Part shown: one piece after another, positions 40,501 through 50,078 of the stretch | Position numbering within the stretch: position 1 is the stretch's first letter | Layout of the letters: every line of letters begins with the position of its first letter | From: Sipunculus nudus | Taxonomy: Eukaryota > Annelida > Sipuncula > Golfingiida > Sipunculidae | Reading direction: 5' to 3' | NCBI GenBank assembly: GCA_026874595.1 | Contig: CM049320.1 | Location: 53,223,070-53,287,069 of the forward strand | DNA length: 64,000 bases | Program-made: the position numbers and the translations under genes | Notes under the pieces: model-generated | What the model was told of the DNA's origin: nothing | The model's input: the letters and a program-made list of their open reading frames with translations, nothing else | Database searches by the model: none

Positions 40501-40815
40501 TTCGGGTCAGGATCAGGTCCTGGTTGTGCGCTTGTCTTACCCAAACTCCTGTATGGAGAGATAATTTGTTCGTACAGAATCAGATCTTGGTTGCACGCTT
40601 GTCCCACACAAAATCCTGTTTAGAGTTATAAGGAGTTCGTGGTCAGGATCAGGTCCTGGTGGTACGCTTGTATTACCAAATATCCTTTTTGGAGAGTGAT
40701 AAGTTGCTCGGGTCAGGATCAGGTCCTGGTGGTGCGCTTTTCTTACCCAAACTCCTGTATGGAGAGATAAGTAGTAAGTGGTCAGGATCAGATCCTGGTT
40801 GTCCGCTTGACTCAC
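25516..40815. repeat. Higher-order repeat block, 1,652 / 3,514 / 4,135 / 7,649-bp offsets
   Basis: A landmark containing TTTGTTCGTACAGAATCAG recurs near 25,550, 27,200, 29,340, 31,335, 32,850, 34,850, 36,985, 38,985 and 40,570. Segments repeat at 1,652 bp (25.5 to 27.2 kb), 4,135 bp (27.2 to 31.3 kb; 32.8 to 37.0 kb) and 3,514 bp (29.3 to 32.8 kb; 31.3 to 34.8 kb). The sum, 7,649 bp, links 28,423 with 36,072, where translations over several kb are identical. This is the youngest-looking part of the array. Confidence 0.85.
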
Positions 40816-43272
40816 GCAAAATCCTGTTTAGAGTGATAAGTTGTTCGGGTAAGGATCAGGTCATGGTTTTCCGCTTTTCTCATACAAAATCCTGTTTAGA
40901 GTGAAAAGTTGTTCTGGTGAGGATCAGGTCCTGGTGGTGCGCTTGTCTTACCCAAACTCTGTATGGAGAGATAATTGGTTCGTGGTCAGAATCAGATCTT
41001 GGTTGCCCGCTTGTCTCACGCAAAATCCTGTTTAGAGTGATTAGTTGTTTGTGGTCAGGTTCATGTTCTGGTGGTACGCTTGTCTTACCAAAGATTTGTT
41101 TTGGAGAATGATTAGTTGTTCGGGTCAGGATCAGGTCCTGGTGGTGCGCTTGTCTTACCCATACTCCTAACTGGAGAAATAAGAAGTTAGTGGTCAGGAT
41201 CGGATCCTGGTTGTCCGCTTATCTCACGCAAAATTCTGTTTAGAGTGATACAATGTTCGGGTCAGGATCAGATCCTGGTTGTCCGCTTGACTCACGCAAA
41301 TTCTGTTTAGAGTGATAAGTTTGTTCGGGTCAGGATCAGGTCCTGGTGGTGCGCTTGTCTTACCCAAACTCTGTATGGAGAGATAATTGGTTCGTGGTCA
41401 GAATCAGATCTTGGTTGCCCGCTTGTCTCACGCAAAATCCTGTTAAGAGAGATTAGTTGTTCGTGGTCAGGTTCAGGTCCTGGTGGTACGCTTGTCTTAC
41501 CAGAAATTTCTTTTGGAGAGTGATTAGTTGTTCGGGTCAGGATCAGGTCCTGGTGGTGCGCTTGTCTTATCCAAATTCCTAACTGGAGAAATAAGAAGTT
41601 AGTGGTCAGGATCGGATCCTTGTTGTCCGCTTATCTCACGCAAAATCCTGTTTAGAGAGATAAGTTGTTCGTGGTCAGGATCTGGTCCTGGTTGTACGCT
41701 TGTCTTACCAGAGATCAATTTTGGAGAATGATAAGTTGGTCGGGTCAGGATCAGGTCCTGGTGGTGCGCTTGTCTTACCCAAACTCCTGAATAGAGAGAT
41801 AAGTAGTTCGTGGTCAGGATCAGATCCTGGTTGCCGACTTGTCTCACGCAAAATCCTGTTGAGAGGGATTAGTTGTTCGTGGTCAGGTTAAGGACCTGGT
41901 GGTACGCATGTCTTACCAAAGATCCTTTTTGGAGAGTGATAAGTTGTTTTGGGTCAGGATCAGGTCCTGGTGGTGCGCTTGTCTTACCCAAACTCCTTTA
42001 TGGAAAGATAAGTTTTTCGTGGTCAGGATCAGCTCCTGGTTTTCCGCTTTTCTCACATAAAATCCTGTTTAGAGTGATAAGTTGTTCGGGTCTGGATCAG
42101 GTCCTCGTGGTGCGCTTGTCTTACCCAAACTCCTGAATTGAGAGATAATTAGTTCGTGGTCAGGATCAGATCCTGGTTGCCGACTTGTCTCACGCAAAAT
42201 TCTGTTGAGAGAGATTAGTTGTTCGTGGTCAGGTTCATGTCCTGGTGGTACGCTTGTCTTACCAAAGATCCTTTTTGGAGAGTGATAAGTTTTTCGAGTC
42301 AGGATCAGGTCCTGGTGGTGCGCTTGTCTTGCCCAAACCCCTGTATGGAGAGATAAGTAGTTAGTGGTCAGGATCAGATCCTGGTTGTCCGCTTTACATT
42401 CGCAAAATCCTGTTTAGAGTGATAAGTTGTTCGGGTCAGGATCAGGTCCTGGTTTTCCGCTTTTCTTATACAAAATCCTGTTTAGAGTGATAAGTTTGTT
42501 CGGGTCAGGATCAGGTCCTGGTGGTGCTCTTGTCTTACCCAAACTCTGTATGGAGAGATAATTGGTTCGTGGTCAGAATCAGATCTTGGTTGCCCGCTTG
42601 TCTCACACAAAATCCTGTTTAGAGTTGATAAGTTGTTCGGGTCAGGATCAGGTCCTGGTGGTGCGCTTGTCTTACCCAAACTCCTGAATGGAGAGATAAG
42701 TAGTTCGTAGTCAGGATCAGATCCTGGTTGCCGACTTGTCTCACGCAAAATTCTGTTGAGAGAGATTAGTTGTTCGTGGTCAGGTTCAGGTCCTGGTGGT
42801 ACGTTTGTCTTACCAAAGATCCTTTTTGGAGAGTGATAAGTTGTTCGGGTCAGGATCAGGTCCTGGTGGTGCGCTTGTCTTACCCAAACTCCTGTATGGA
42901 GAGATAAGTAGTTAGTGGTCAGGATCTAATCCTGTTTGTCAGCTTGACTCACGCAAAATCCTGTTTAGAGTGATAAGTTATTCGTGGTCAGGATAAGGTC
43001 CTGGTGGTGCTCCTGTCTAACCCAAAATATTGTATTGACCGATAACTTGTTCTTGGGCAAGATCAAATATTGGTGGTCCAGATAATTTATCCGTGGTCAG
43101 GATAAAGTCCCGTCAGTTCGCTTGTCCTACGCAAATCTTGTATAGAGAGATAATTTTTGTTGTTGTCAAGATCAACTTCTGGTGGTCCGCTTGTCGTCCT
43201 CAAAACCCTGTGTAGAGAGATAAATAATTCGTGGTCGGGATCAGGTCCTGGTGTCTTACGCAAATCTTGTAC

Positions 43273-43545
43273 ATTATATCCAGGACATGAGTGAAAATGA
43301 TGCTGTGAACCATTCAGACTGTGAAACTAATTTTCCGGAAAGTCCACATTTTACACTGTTAATTAATTGTACTGCAGTATTAATATACTGAAATATCGAT
43401 ATGCAACAGTGATACGGTTACCGATACGCTGTGCCTGCTGTATCGTCGTACCGATAAAACACAAGACGCTTTCCGATATAGATACAACTCGTACAACCCT
43501 AGTTTAAACTATAACCTGGGTTATTTTTAAAGTATATGCTGCTTT
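43273..43545. other. Intronic non-coding sequence after the satellite
   Basis: No repeat or exon was recognised in this short stretch. Confidence 0.5.
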
Positions 43546-44275
43546 TTAGCCCTTATAGGCTGAAGGGCTACTGTCGTCACTAAAGCCGTCTGTCCGTCTG
43601 TCGTCCATTTTCTTTAACATTGGGAGAGGGATATCTCTAAAAGGATTCACCCTAGGAATTTTGTTTCTTCAATGCAGTTGTAAATCAACAAAATCTCGGT
43701 CAAGTTCGAAGATGGGTGACCTTGACACATTTTCCAATGTTTCAGAGCTAAGTATAAAAAAAGACGCTTATTTATCAGGAACTACTGTGTAGATTGTTCA
43801 AAATATGCAATGATTTTTTGCACTGGTCTGTAACTGCTGCACGAGTTTAGGGGTGCCACCTACCATTTCTGATTTTTAAAGAAGTTTTTAATTTTTTTTT
43901 TGGTCAATTTTGGCCTTGTGAGCAGGATAACTCAAAAAGTATTCAACACAGGAACTTTAATTCTTCATTGCTGATGGCTGACCTAGACTAAATTTTATAG
44001 GTCTCAGAGCTAATAAAAAATATTAACAGCTTATTTCTCTGGAACCACTGGATGAAAACTGGTATGGTCATTTGCCTTGATGATCTCTTAGGTGCATCAT
44101 TTCGGGGTTGCTACATACCTCTTTGGTTCAAATTTATAACTTGAACAAAAGACGTGCAGATATGCATGCATGTAAGAACAAATATTTCATGCTTAAGTTA
44201 ATGTTTCCGCCCACAAACACTGTTCTTTTGGCTGAGGGCTTTTGCCAGCTTTTGCTGATATTCTAGTTATTTATT
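43546..44275 (+). repeat. Repeat family 2: hairpin plus GTCCGTC start
   Basis: It starts with an exact 7-bp inverted repeat (AGCCCTT at 43,548 and AAGGGCT at 43,563). A GTCTGTCCGTCTGTCGTCC stretch follows, then two diverged internal units (both with GGATA…CTC…AAAAG…ATTC and GGAACTACTG or GGAACCACTGG blocks). It ends with GGCTGAGGGCTTTTGCCAGC. The architecture (terminal hairpin, GTCC-rich stretch, tandem units) parallels family 1, but the sequence differs. Confidence 0.55.
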
Positions 44276-44791
44276 ATATTGACTTTTTAAGATTCAACAA
44301 GACCATGTATTGTCGAATAATCGACTGAATGAGGAATGGTTATACAGTTTTCGGCGCTGTCATGACAAGCCGGCACGTGTGGTGTGAGCGATGATAGACT
44401 TATGTATCACGGTCCTGTTTATTTGTTTAGGTTATACTTTTAATACTGCTTTTAATCAGAAATGATACACAAAGAAAAATAAAGCATATCGTCAATAGGT
44501 ATTTGGTATCGCTTTAAGTATCTCCGAAATGCGTATTGTACCTAAATGGTCTGATCGATACTCAGCCCTGGTAAATTGATTATTAATACATGATATATTT
44601 ATTAACAAAGACGTGTCTACTTGTTATATTATAGGTGAAGTTCCCCAGTAAACAATCTTGATATTAAACGGATAGAAGCCACGTCAAGGGTCGTCAATGT
44701 TAGTTACATTTTCTCACCGAATCCTGCACTGGGCTCTTTGGGATCCCTCGTCTAAGAGATCGATCCCTAAAATTAAGCTCTTTGCTTGCAG
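44276..44791. other. 3' part of the long intron
   Basis: No repeat was recognised. The final TCTTTGCTTGCAG is a good polypyrimidine tract and acceptor for the exon at 44,792. The frame is also open upstream of that acceptor back to 44,697, but the sequence there has the look of intron. Confidence 0.5.
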
Positions 44792-44932
44792 AATTTGTCG
44801 CCGTCTTTTGGCAGAACATCAAATTCACCGCCGCGTGCGACGCACAGTAGGTCACATGAAACTGGTGGTGGATCAAATGATAAGTGAATGCCGGATATTC
44901 CAAGAAAATCCCTCCGAGGAATCTATCTCCAG
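44792..44932 (+). CDS. Candidate exon 3 (unknown basic helical region)
   Basis: 141 nt between acceptor TTGCTTGCAG and donor GTAACT. The first base completes the ACA codon begun in exon 2, and the exon ends phase 2 (AG), completed by the first base of exon 4. It encodes ICRRLLAEHQIHRRVRRTVG... followed by KLVVDQMISECRIFQENPSE. The segment is rich in Arg and His, then becomes amphipathic, with two cysteines. I do not recognise the family. Its G+C content and unbroken frame across both junctions are the main support. Confidence 0.65.
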
Positions 44933-45791
44933 GTAACTACATGTTGACTACGATCTATCTCAAGGTAACTGCATGTTGACTATGATACATAACAATTTAT
45001 GGTGTTTGCAAAATATTGACTGCAGTCAGTATTTCATATATATTTGATCCAAGGATTAAACTGTATCGGGCTCTGGATAATGCTGTCACATGTATTTGCA
45101 TGCCTGTGTGTTTGTTTGCATGTAGTAAATTATCATTAAACTAAACAGTATTTGTAGATTACACCATTAGGAGACTAAATAGCCTGACTGTTTTGCAAAC
45201 TCACTGTCCGTCTTGGGTAGGGTTTTGTGGTTTTGTTTGAGGTAGAATGGCCAGGTTGTTAGTAATTACATTTGTCACTAACATATGTAAAATAAATCCA
45301 TATTCAGTACTTGGATGGACGTCACTAAGACAGTATCTTCTTTACTTGCTCATACTAATGGCCTGTCCAGTAACAGCGGCGATTCCCTGATATTTGCATG
45401 TTACCACGTCAATTCTTCCAAGGGACTGGTTAATAGATCTTACTTGCATATTATCACGTCACTCTTCAGGTGACAGAAGGCGATGCCCGAATGACCCACG
45501 CTATATCTGTAATAAAAAAGCGGGGAAAATCCCAATATTGCTAAAAGTATAGTAATCTCTCTGCATGTTCGCCGATGAAAGATGGCTCCTTAATAACACC
45601 AGTAGGTATGCCAACAGTGCAATTTTTTAGAGATACGATTTGCCGCCACCTTTCAGCAAATTATCCTTCTCGTTCATCTGCAGAACTTTCATCTTTCATT
45701 CAAAGCATATCGACTCTTCCAGATTAATACGAGGCTTCTTAGGGTTTCTGTTATACTAAATTCCGAAAGCTAATTTTAGTATTTTTTTCAG
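44933..45791. other. Intron between candidate exons 3 and 4
   Basis: 859 bp with no recognised repeat. Polypyrimidine tract TTTAGTATTTTTTTCAG precedes exon 4. Confidence 0.55.
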
Positions 45792-46018
45792 ACTTGAAGA
45801 TTTATATAATGAACTGATGAAAGAGGTGATCTGCATGGAGCGCGGTGTTAACGTCGGGTTGGAGAGTGAATGTCGTAGTAGCCTTCGAGTTGGCAGAAGT
45901 GTTCTGATGAATGACGAAACAAGGCCTCTTCCGGACAACGCCGAACTTCCCCAAGCGGCGGACGTAGAAAAGTTCAATCACTTTCTGAAGAACTACTGTC
46001 ATAAAAGGCATTTATATG
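45792..46018 (+). CDS. Candidate exon 4 (unknown, cysteine-containing)
   Basis: 227 nt with a strong acceptor (ATTTTTTTCAG) and donor (GTAGGT). In the frame carried from exon 3 it encodes RLEDLYNELMKEVICMERG..., then VLMNDETRPLPDNAELPQA..., ending FLKNYCHKRHLYG. It has three cysteines and an acidic, proline-containing linker. It ends phase 1, matching exon 5. Codon composition is balanced and clearly unlike the flanking introns. No known domain is recognised; an extracellular location is inferred only from the neighbouring exons. Confidence 0.75.
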
Positions 46019-46496
46019 GTAGGTTTTGACTTTAAATATAACACATATAGGAATATATAAGAATAACACAGGCATTCATCTCGCTGAAGAAGTGAAGCAA
46101 ACCACAGGGGGATCAAGCTGTCACTAACAAGAAGAAAGTTGACAAGACATAAGGAAATTAGGGAAGAAAAACAGTAACTTAGAACAAAATTATATTTTCT
46201 TTTAAAATTATAGATCAATTATAATAAATCACTTTCTGGTTGAACGTCTATTAAAAATATCGTATTTTTTTGTGTGCATATTTCGATATATTCTTTTCAT
46301 TATACGTTATACCTTGTTTGCGGTAATGACGGTGAGGTCAATGCTATGTTACTTTCTTGTTATAATTTATGCTCTTTTACTGCACCCATTCTCAAACGTA
46401 CTTGTAGGTGCAATTTTGGCAGATGATTTTATTAAATAAAGGTATATGTTACCTTTTATGATTTTAGGTTTAATCAGTTGTTGGTTTAATTTTCAG

Positions 46497-46640
46497 ATCA
46501 TCATCGCATTAGGAGGTCCACCTCAAGAGGAGCTAAGTTTTCTGCCGACACTCTGGAGTATTTAGACTGCATGTGTGACAACAGGACATCGTGTGGACAT
46601 TTGGCGTATCAAAGCGCCAAGGCATTTGGGGACGATATAA
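46497..46640 (+). CDS. Candidate exon 5 (dibasic site plus Cys-rich segment)
   Basis: 144 nt with acceptor TTAATTTTCAG and donor GTAAAA. In frame it encodes DHHRIRRSTSRGAKFS, then LEYLDCMCDNRTSCGHLAYQ and KAFGDDI. HHRIRR followed by Ser fits a furin-type proprotein-convertase site, and NRTS is an N-glycosylation sequon, so the product is probably secreted. Three closely spaced cysteines (CMC…C) follow. It ends phase 1, compatible with exon 6 (A+AA, Lys). A different candidate exon at 47,315 does not fit it in frame. Compare HHRVKR in exon 6. Confidence 0.7.
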
Positions 46641-46924
46641 GTAAAATGTTGAAATTTTTATTGAAATTATATTTCAAGTGATGTATGGTTAATAGAGATT
46701 TAAGGGTTTACCTTCATGACAAAACTCTCCGAAAAAAACTCTGTGAACATACGTTTTTTTTTTTCGCTATGCTTTTATACTAGTTTCACAGCATTAGAAA
46801 GATGGAATAAGCGGAAATATAGTAAAAGTAAAATACAATTATTTATTAAAATATCAAAGTAAATTGTAACATTATTCCTGTCTATGACCACAGACTTGAC
46901 GGTCTCATATTTGCGTAACTAATT

Positions 46925-47115
46925 GAAAGTCATATGAGCTATAGTTTTTGTCTGCCGTTTGTCTCTCAGGTTCTCTAATCATCCACAAATCACAAGCCTG
47001 AGACCTTAAAAATTTGAAATTTTTTTCTTGAAAGTTCCATGAGTAATCTCATTTTTTACCCCAAATAGACCTCTGTGACCTATATTCTGCGAGCCATGGG
47101 GCACAAATATGATTT
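46925..47115 (+). repeat. Repeat family 1, decayed fragment
   Basis: Contains CATATGAGCTATAG, GTCTGCCGTTTGTC, a decayed CACAAATC block, GTGACCTATATTCTGCGA and GGGCACAAATATGATTTTAAG in family-1 order, with deletions. Confidence 0.55.
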
Positions 47116-47314
47116 TAAGCTAGGCCAAAAAAGAGTTTTGAGTTGATTCATAATATCCAAATAAATTGTCTAATTTAAACATTTTTAACTGCCAGAATAC
47201 GAAGTTTGAACAAAATCAGGCCATTCATCGAGTTGCTTGGTAATTGATTGTTATACATTATAATATCATAATTGGATGCTTATATAATGTGAAATATGTT
47301 ACAACATATTTCAG

Positions 47315-47450
47315 GGCCAAATTTGTAAACGCAGCTCTCAAAGTTACAGTAATGTTGATCATGCGATTGGTAAATGTATGCAAGCCGCAGGTGCTACCAC
47401 CGGTGTTGAACTGTTCTGTAAGCCAAAATATGAGTTCCATTGTTTCATAG
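47315..47450 (+). CDS. Candidate extra exon, frame not reconciled
   Basis: 136 nt flanked by acceptor CATATTTCAG and donor GTAAAAC. One frame is open throughout and starts exactly at the acceptor: GQICKRSSQSYSNVDHAIGK, ending FCKPKYEFHCFI, with four cysteines. It ends phase 1 and joins exon 6 in frame (G+AA, Glu). It needs a phase-0 donor upstream, but exon 5 ends phase 1; joining them directly would give RPNL and a stop. Explanations: an unseen small exon in 46,641-47,314, an indel or assembly error, a terminal exon of an upstream gene, or chance (a 45-codon open frame is not rare). Confidence 0.4.
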
Positions 47451-47623
47451 GTAAAACAAAAAAAAAGAATAACACATATTCATATGATAGCTTACTGTTG
47501 TTTACAGAGGTTAACCATTAAAAAATCATTGACTTATTCAGGATTTGAAGGCAAAAGGAGGGGGGGGGGAAGCAGCATGGAGGGAGGATTCTGCACTTTT
47601 TAGGGACATTTCCCCGTTTCTTC

Positions 47624-47626
47624 ATA

Positions 47627-47676
<50 letters not shown>
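47624..47676. repeat. (TA)n microsatellite
   Basis: About 25 TA units with one TG interruption. A run of nine or more G lies about 60 bases upstream. Confidence 0.95.
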
Positions 47677-47677
<1 letters not shown>

Positions 47678-47814
47678 CTCATAATTTGTAAGCCATGGCA
47701 ATCAATGCTTTAGTTTTTCAGATGCTGGAGTTTTCATATCAAATTTTTAATTATTCTGAGGGGGAAGGGGGAACTTATGAGCCCCATTGCTTAGATCTAG
47801 TTGCTCGCAGTGAC

Positions 47815-47985
47815 CTAATTTTAGGTTTCCAAGGAGAATTTTTATGAACCTCAATGGATGTTCAGTTAGAAGTTTCCGGGTCGAGCAGTAACGATTTGTG
47901 TCCTGTTGACGGACGGAAGAACAACTGACAAAGAGTGATTGCTGTAGCTCAGATCTCTTTAGTTAGTTGGGCTAAAAATGACCAA
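47815..47985 (-). repeat. Repeat family 1, 5' fragment on the reverse strand
   Basis: Read on the reverse strand: AGCTCAG-like hairpin remains, GTCCGTCAACAGGACACAAA, TCGTTACTGC, then CCTTGGAAACCTAAAATTAG. This is the start and first unit of family 1 in inverted orientation. Confidence 0.6.
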
Positions 47986-49181
47986 AACAAGCTTTACGAA
48001 AGTCTTTCTATAAGGTTTGATATTTTCACTGGAATCAGTCAATTTTTTATTCATATTGTAGAGTGCTTTTTCCGAAGCTCCAATGCAAAAGGCTCTTTCT
48101 TTAGGGTCTGGTATTTGTAACTGTGGAGCACATGTTAAAATATATTGAAAATATTAAGATGAACCTTCCATTCACGATAGGGGATGAAACGGACGATGAT
48201 TATGATAAGATTTAGTAATATTGTATTCACATGAGAACGTTTTTGTAGCTACATGTCTAATGATAAATAATGGTCGGATTTTAAGAGCCTCTTTTTAAAA
48301 TGTTCTAATAACATGTATAAACTGTGTAAATCTCCTGAACTTAAACCTAGAAATTTGTACCTAGGAAACGTTTACATAAAAACTACTTACCAGGGATATA
48401 TCACCGAAGGGTATAATTGACATACGTAATATACATAGAAAAAAAGGAGATGTTAGAAGTTATAACCTTTATCTTGTTTGTCTAAATTGAAACGGCAGGG
48501 GAAAAAGCTGGGTATCCTAGGTCCAGAGATGAACATAATTACAAGCTTTAAAATGATGCGTATTGCTGGCTTTCTTCATGAAAATCCAACACAATGACAA
48601 ATACCCTGAAAAAAAGAATATTGAAAACTCTGATCTTGACGTTATTTATTTACCATTAATTTGAAGAGAAAAGATGGCATCATGTTTCTTTAGACTGATA
48701 TGGTAATGCACCCTTAAACGATGCCTATCACAAGCTTTCTTCATACAATTCCCATGGATGAACAAATAACTCTAAAACAATTTTTAAATACCATGGCCTT
48801 AACCTTGTTTGTTGACCTTGAAACTGTGAGGAAAATGGTGAACATGGATATAAAGAAAAAATCGGTTGTAAGCTGTTAAATGATGTACATTGCCAGCTTT
48901 CTTCATGAAATTACAACAGACCCTGGACTATTAGTGTCAGGTTCAGCTGAGTGTAATGGGCCACTTTTAAGGACTGATATCATAATGATCATGGCATGCT
49001 TTCTTAAAACTGGAAGACCAGCATAGAATATATGTCAAACCTGGTACACAAATATAAAAATAAACAACAAAGACGGATAGCAAACGTGAGCTTTATGTAA
49101 ACAAAACCTTATATCTGGGAAAAAAATTAAACAAATCAAGAAGACAAAAGCTTTGTTAAGTTTTATTTTATTTCAATCCAG
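47986..49181. other. Intronic or intergenic non-coding sequence
   Basis: Three weakly similar blocks near 48,560, 48,735 and 48,890 share CAGCTTTCTTCAT-like sequence followed by AATCCAACA or AATTACAACA, suggesting an old tandem repeat with a period near 165 bp. No exon was found. TTTTATTTTATTTCAATCCAG forms the acceptor of exon 6. Confidence 0.45.
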
Positions 49182-50078
49182 AAATAGTTGTCACGTCTCT
49201 AAAAATAGATATGGTATTTTGTTATTCTTTGGTCATGTTTTATTCAGTTCAGTCCTTTCGTTCCACAGTTGATCCGATCCTACAGGACGTACAGACGGGA
49301 ATAGATAAAGGTCAAAACAGGGAGGAGGAGGTTGAAAAAAAAACAAAGGATGAAGAGGAATACATGATCGCGCCAGGAAATTACTCGCATAGTGGGGCAC
49401 TCGAGGAGGTCCGAAAGTTCCAGACTCTCTCGCCTCATCATCGCGTAAAAAGAACGATAGTATTACCGGATTTCAAACTGGAAATACCGCCTGCCTGTGA
49501 GATAGCTATAACTCCAAATGTACCTGCTCAGTCATTCTCCTGTACATTTTTCGAGATAATGAACATTGCATTAAATATGCACTGGATCAATATTTTACCT
49601 TATATTGAAGTCGTTCTCAATATCTGTGTCCCGGTCCTTTCTGATATTGTAGATTTTATAGAGAGATTTGTGCCTGTACTCGATGTTCTCCTGGAGAGTT
49701 TTGATATTAGTGGTGGATGTTTCATGGTAGCCAAAGGTTACGTAGACTTCTATAAAGGTGTTTTTGAAATATATTCGAATGTTCCGCAATTTTCATTAGT
49801 CATGGTGAGAGCTAAGATGAGAAGCAGTTTTCTGGTTCGGTTCGATCCAACTCGCCCCAGAGACAACGCAGATGAAAGGAATGAGTTGAACATTTATGGA
49901 GACAGGGTATACATGCGAATACAATCTACATTTAAAATAGAGTACTACAATATATTTAATCCCTTTTCTGGAACATGGAACTGTATCTGGTGTCTAACTC
50001 TCGTCGACAAAGCCTGGCCAATCGGTGAAAACCAGAGGCGTTTATACAAACCGGGTACTGAACCAAAGGAAACCTCAG
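49182..50078 (+). CDS. Candidate exon 6: large exon of a probable secreted SRCR protein
   Basis: 897 nt with a good acceptor (TTCAATCCAG) and donor CAG|GTAATT at 50,079. It encodes 298 codons. An ATG at 49,211 (G at -3 and +4) opens MVFCYSLVMFYSVQSFRS, which looks like a signal peptide, so this may be the first coding exon of an SRCR gene. From that Met: acidic/lysine-rich stretch at 33-50, N-glycosylation sequon NYS at 57-59, convertase-like HHRVKR at 76-81, then a domain with hydrophobic helices and cysteines (PACEI, FSCTF, NICVP, GGCFM, WNCIWC). I do not recognise that domain. The frame stays open past the donor to a stop at 50,257, but the added 59 residues look like translated intron, and the donor joins exon 7 in phase. 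Confidence 0.8.

Larger units (their letters stand above)
14125..43272. repeat. Satellite array, ~69-bp monomers, ~29 kb
   Basis: About 420 tandem monomers of 67-70 bp fill this region. A typical monomer runs GTTCGGGTCAGGATCAGG, TCCTGGTGGTGCGCTTG, TCTTACCC..., GGAGAGATAA. Three main types differ in the second half: CCCAAACTCCTGTATGG, CACGCAAAATCCTGTTTAGAG and CCAAAGATCCTTTTTGG. Each monomer has a hyphenated dyad of the form CAGGA…TCCTG or AGATCT. Types alternate in short cycles and these are grouped into longer blocks repeated at fixed offsets. Monomers at both ends (14,125-14,400 and 42,950-43,272) are strongly diverged, while the centre is nearly uniform. All open frames inside (60-136 codons, both strands) arise because the period is near a multiple of three; I do not regard them as genes. 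Confidence 0.95.

Noticed and set aside
14125-43272. Dozens of 60-136-codon open frames on both strands with GSGSGPGGALVLPK-like peptides
   Set aside because: They arise from a satellite monomer close to 69 bp (23 codons). Equivalent frames are open on both strands, each ends at monomer-borne stops, and there are no gene signals. Repeat DNA, not a protein family.
14125-43272. CRISPR-like array or phage-type repeat
   Set aside because: Repeats are contiguous with no unique spacers, the monomer is too long, and the context is eukaryotic with introns, a SINE and a LINE.
45801-46011. Reverse-strand open frames overlapping exon 4
   Set aside because: Shadows of the + strand exon, which has matched splice sites and phase continuity.
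46641-47314. Possible micro-exons (after CACAG at ~46,791 and CCACAG at ~46,895) to repair the frame into 47,315
   Set aside because: Each gives an open short segment, but none ends in the phase needed with a convincing donor.
47244-47450. 68-codon frame ending at a TAG at the donor of the 47,315 candidate exon
   Set aside because: It starts within the upstream intron and runs across the acceptor; the frame beginning exactly at the acceptor is the more exon-like one.
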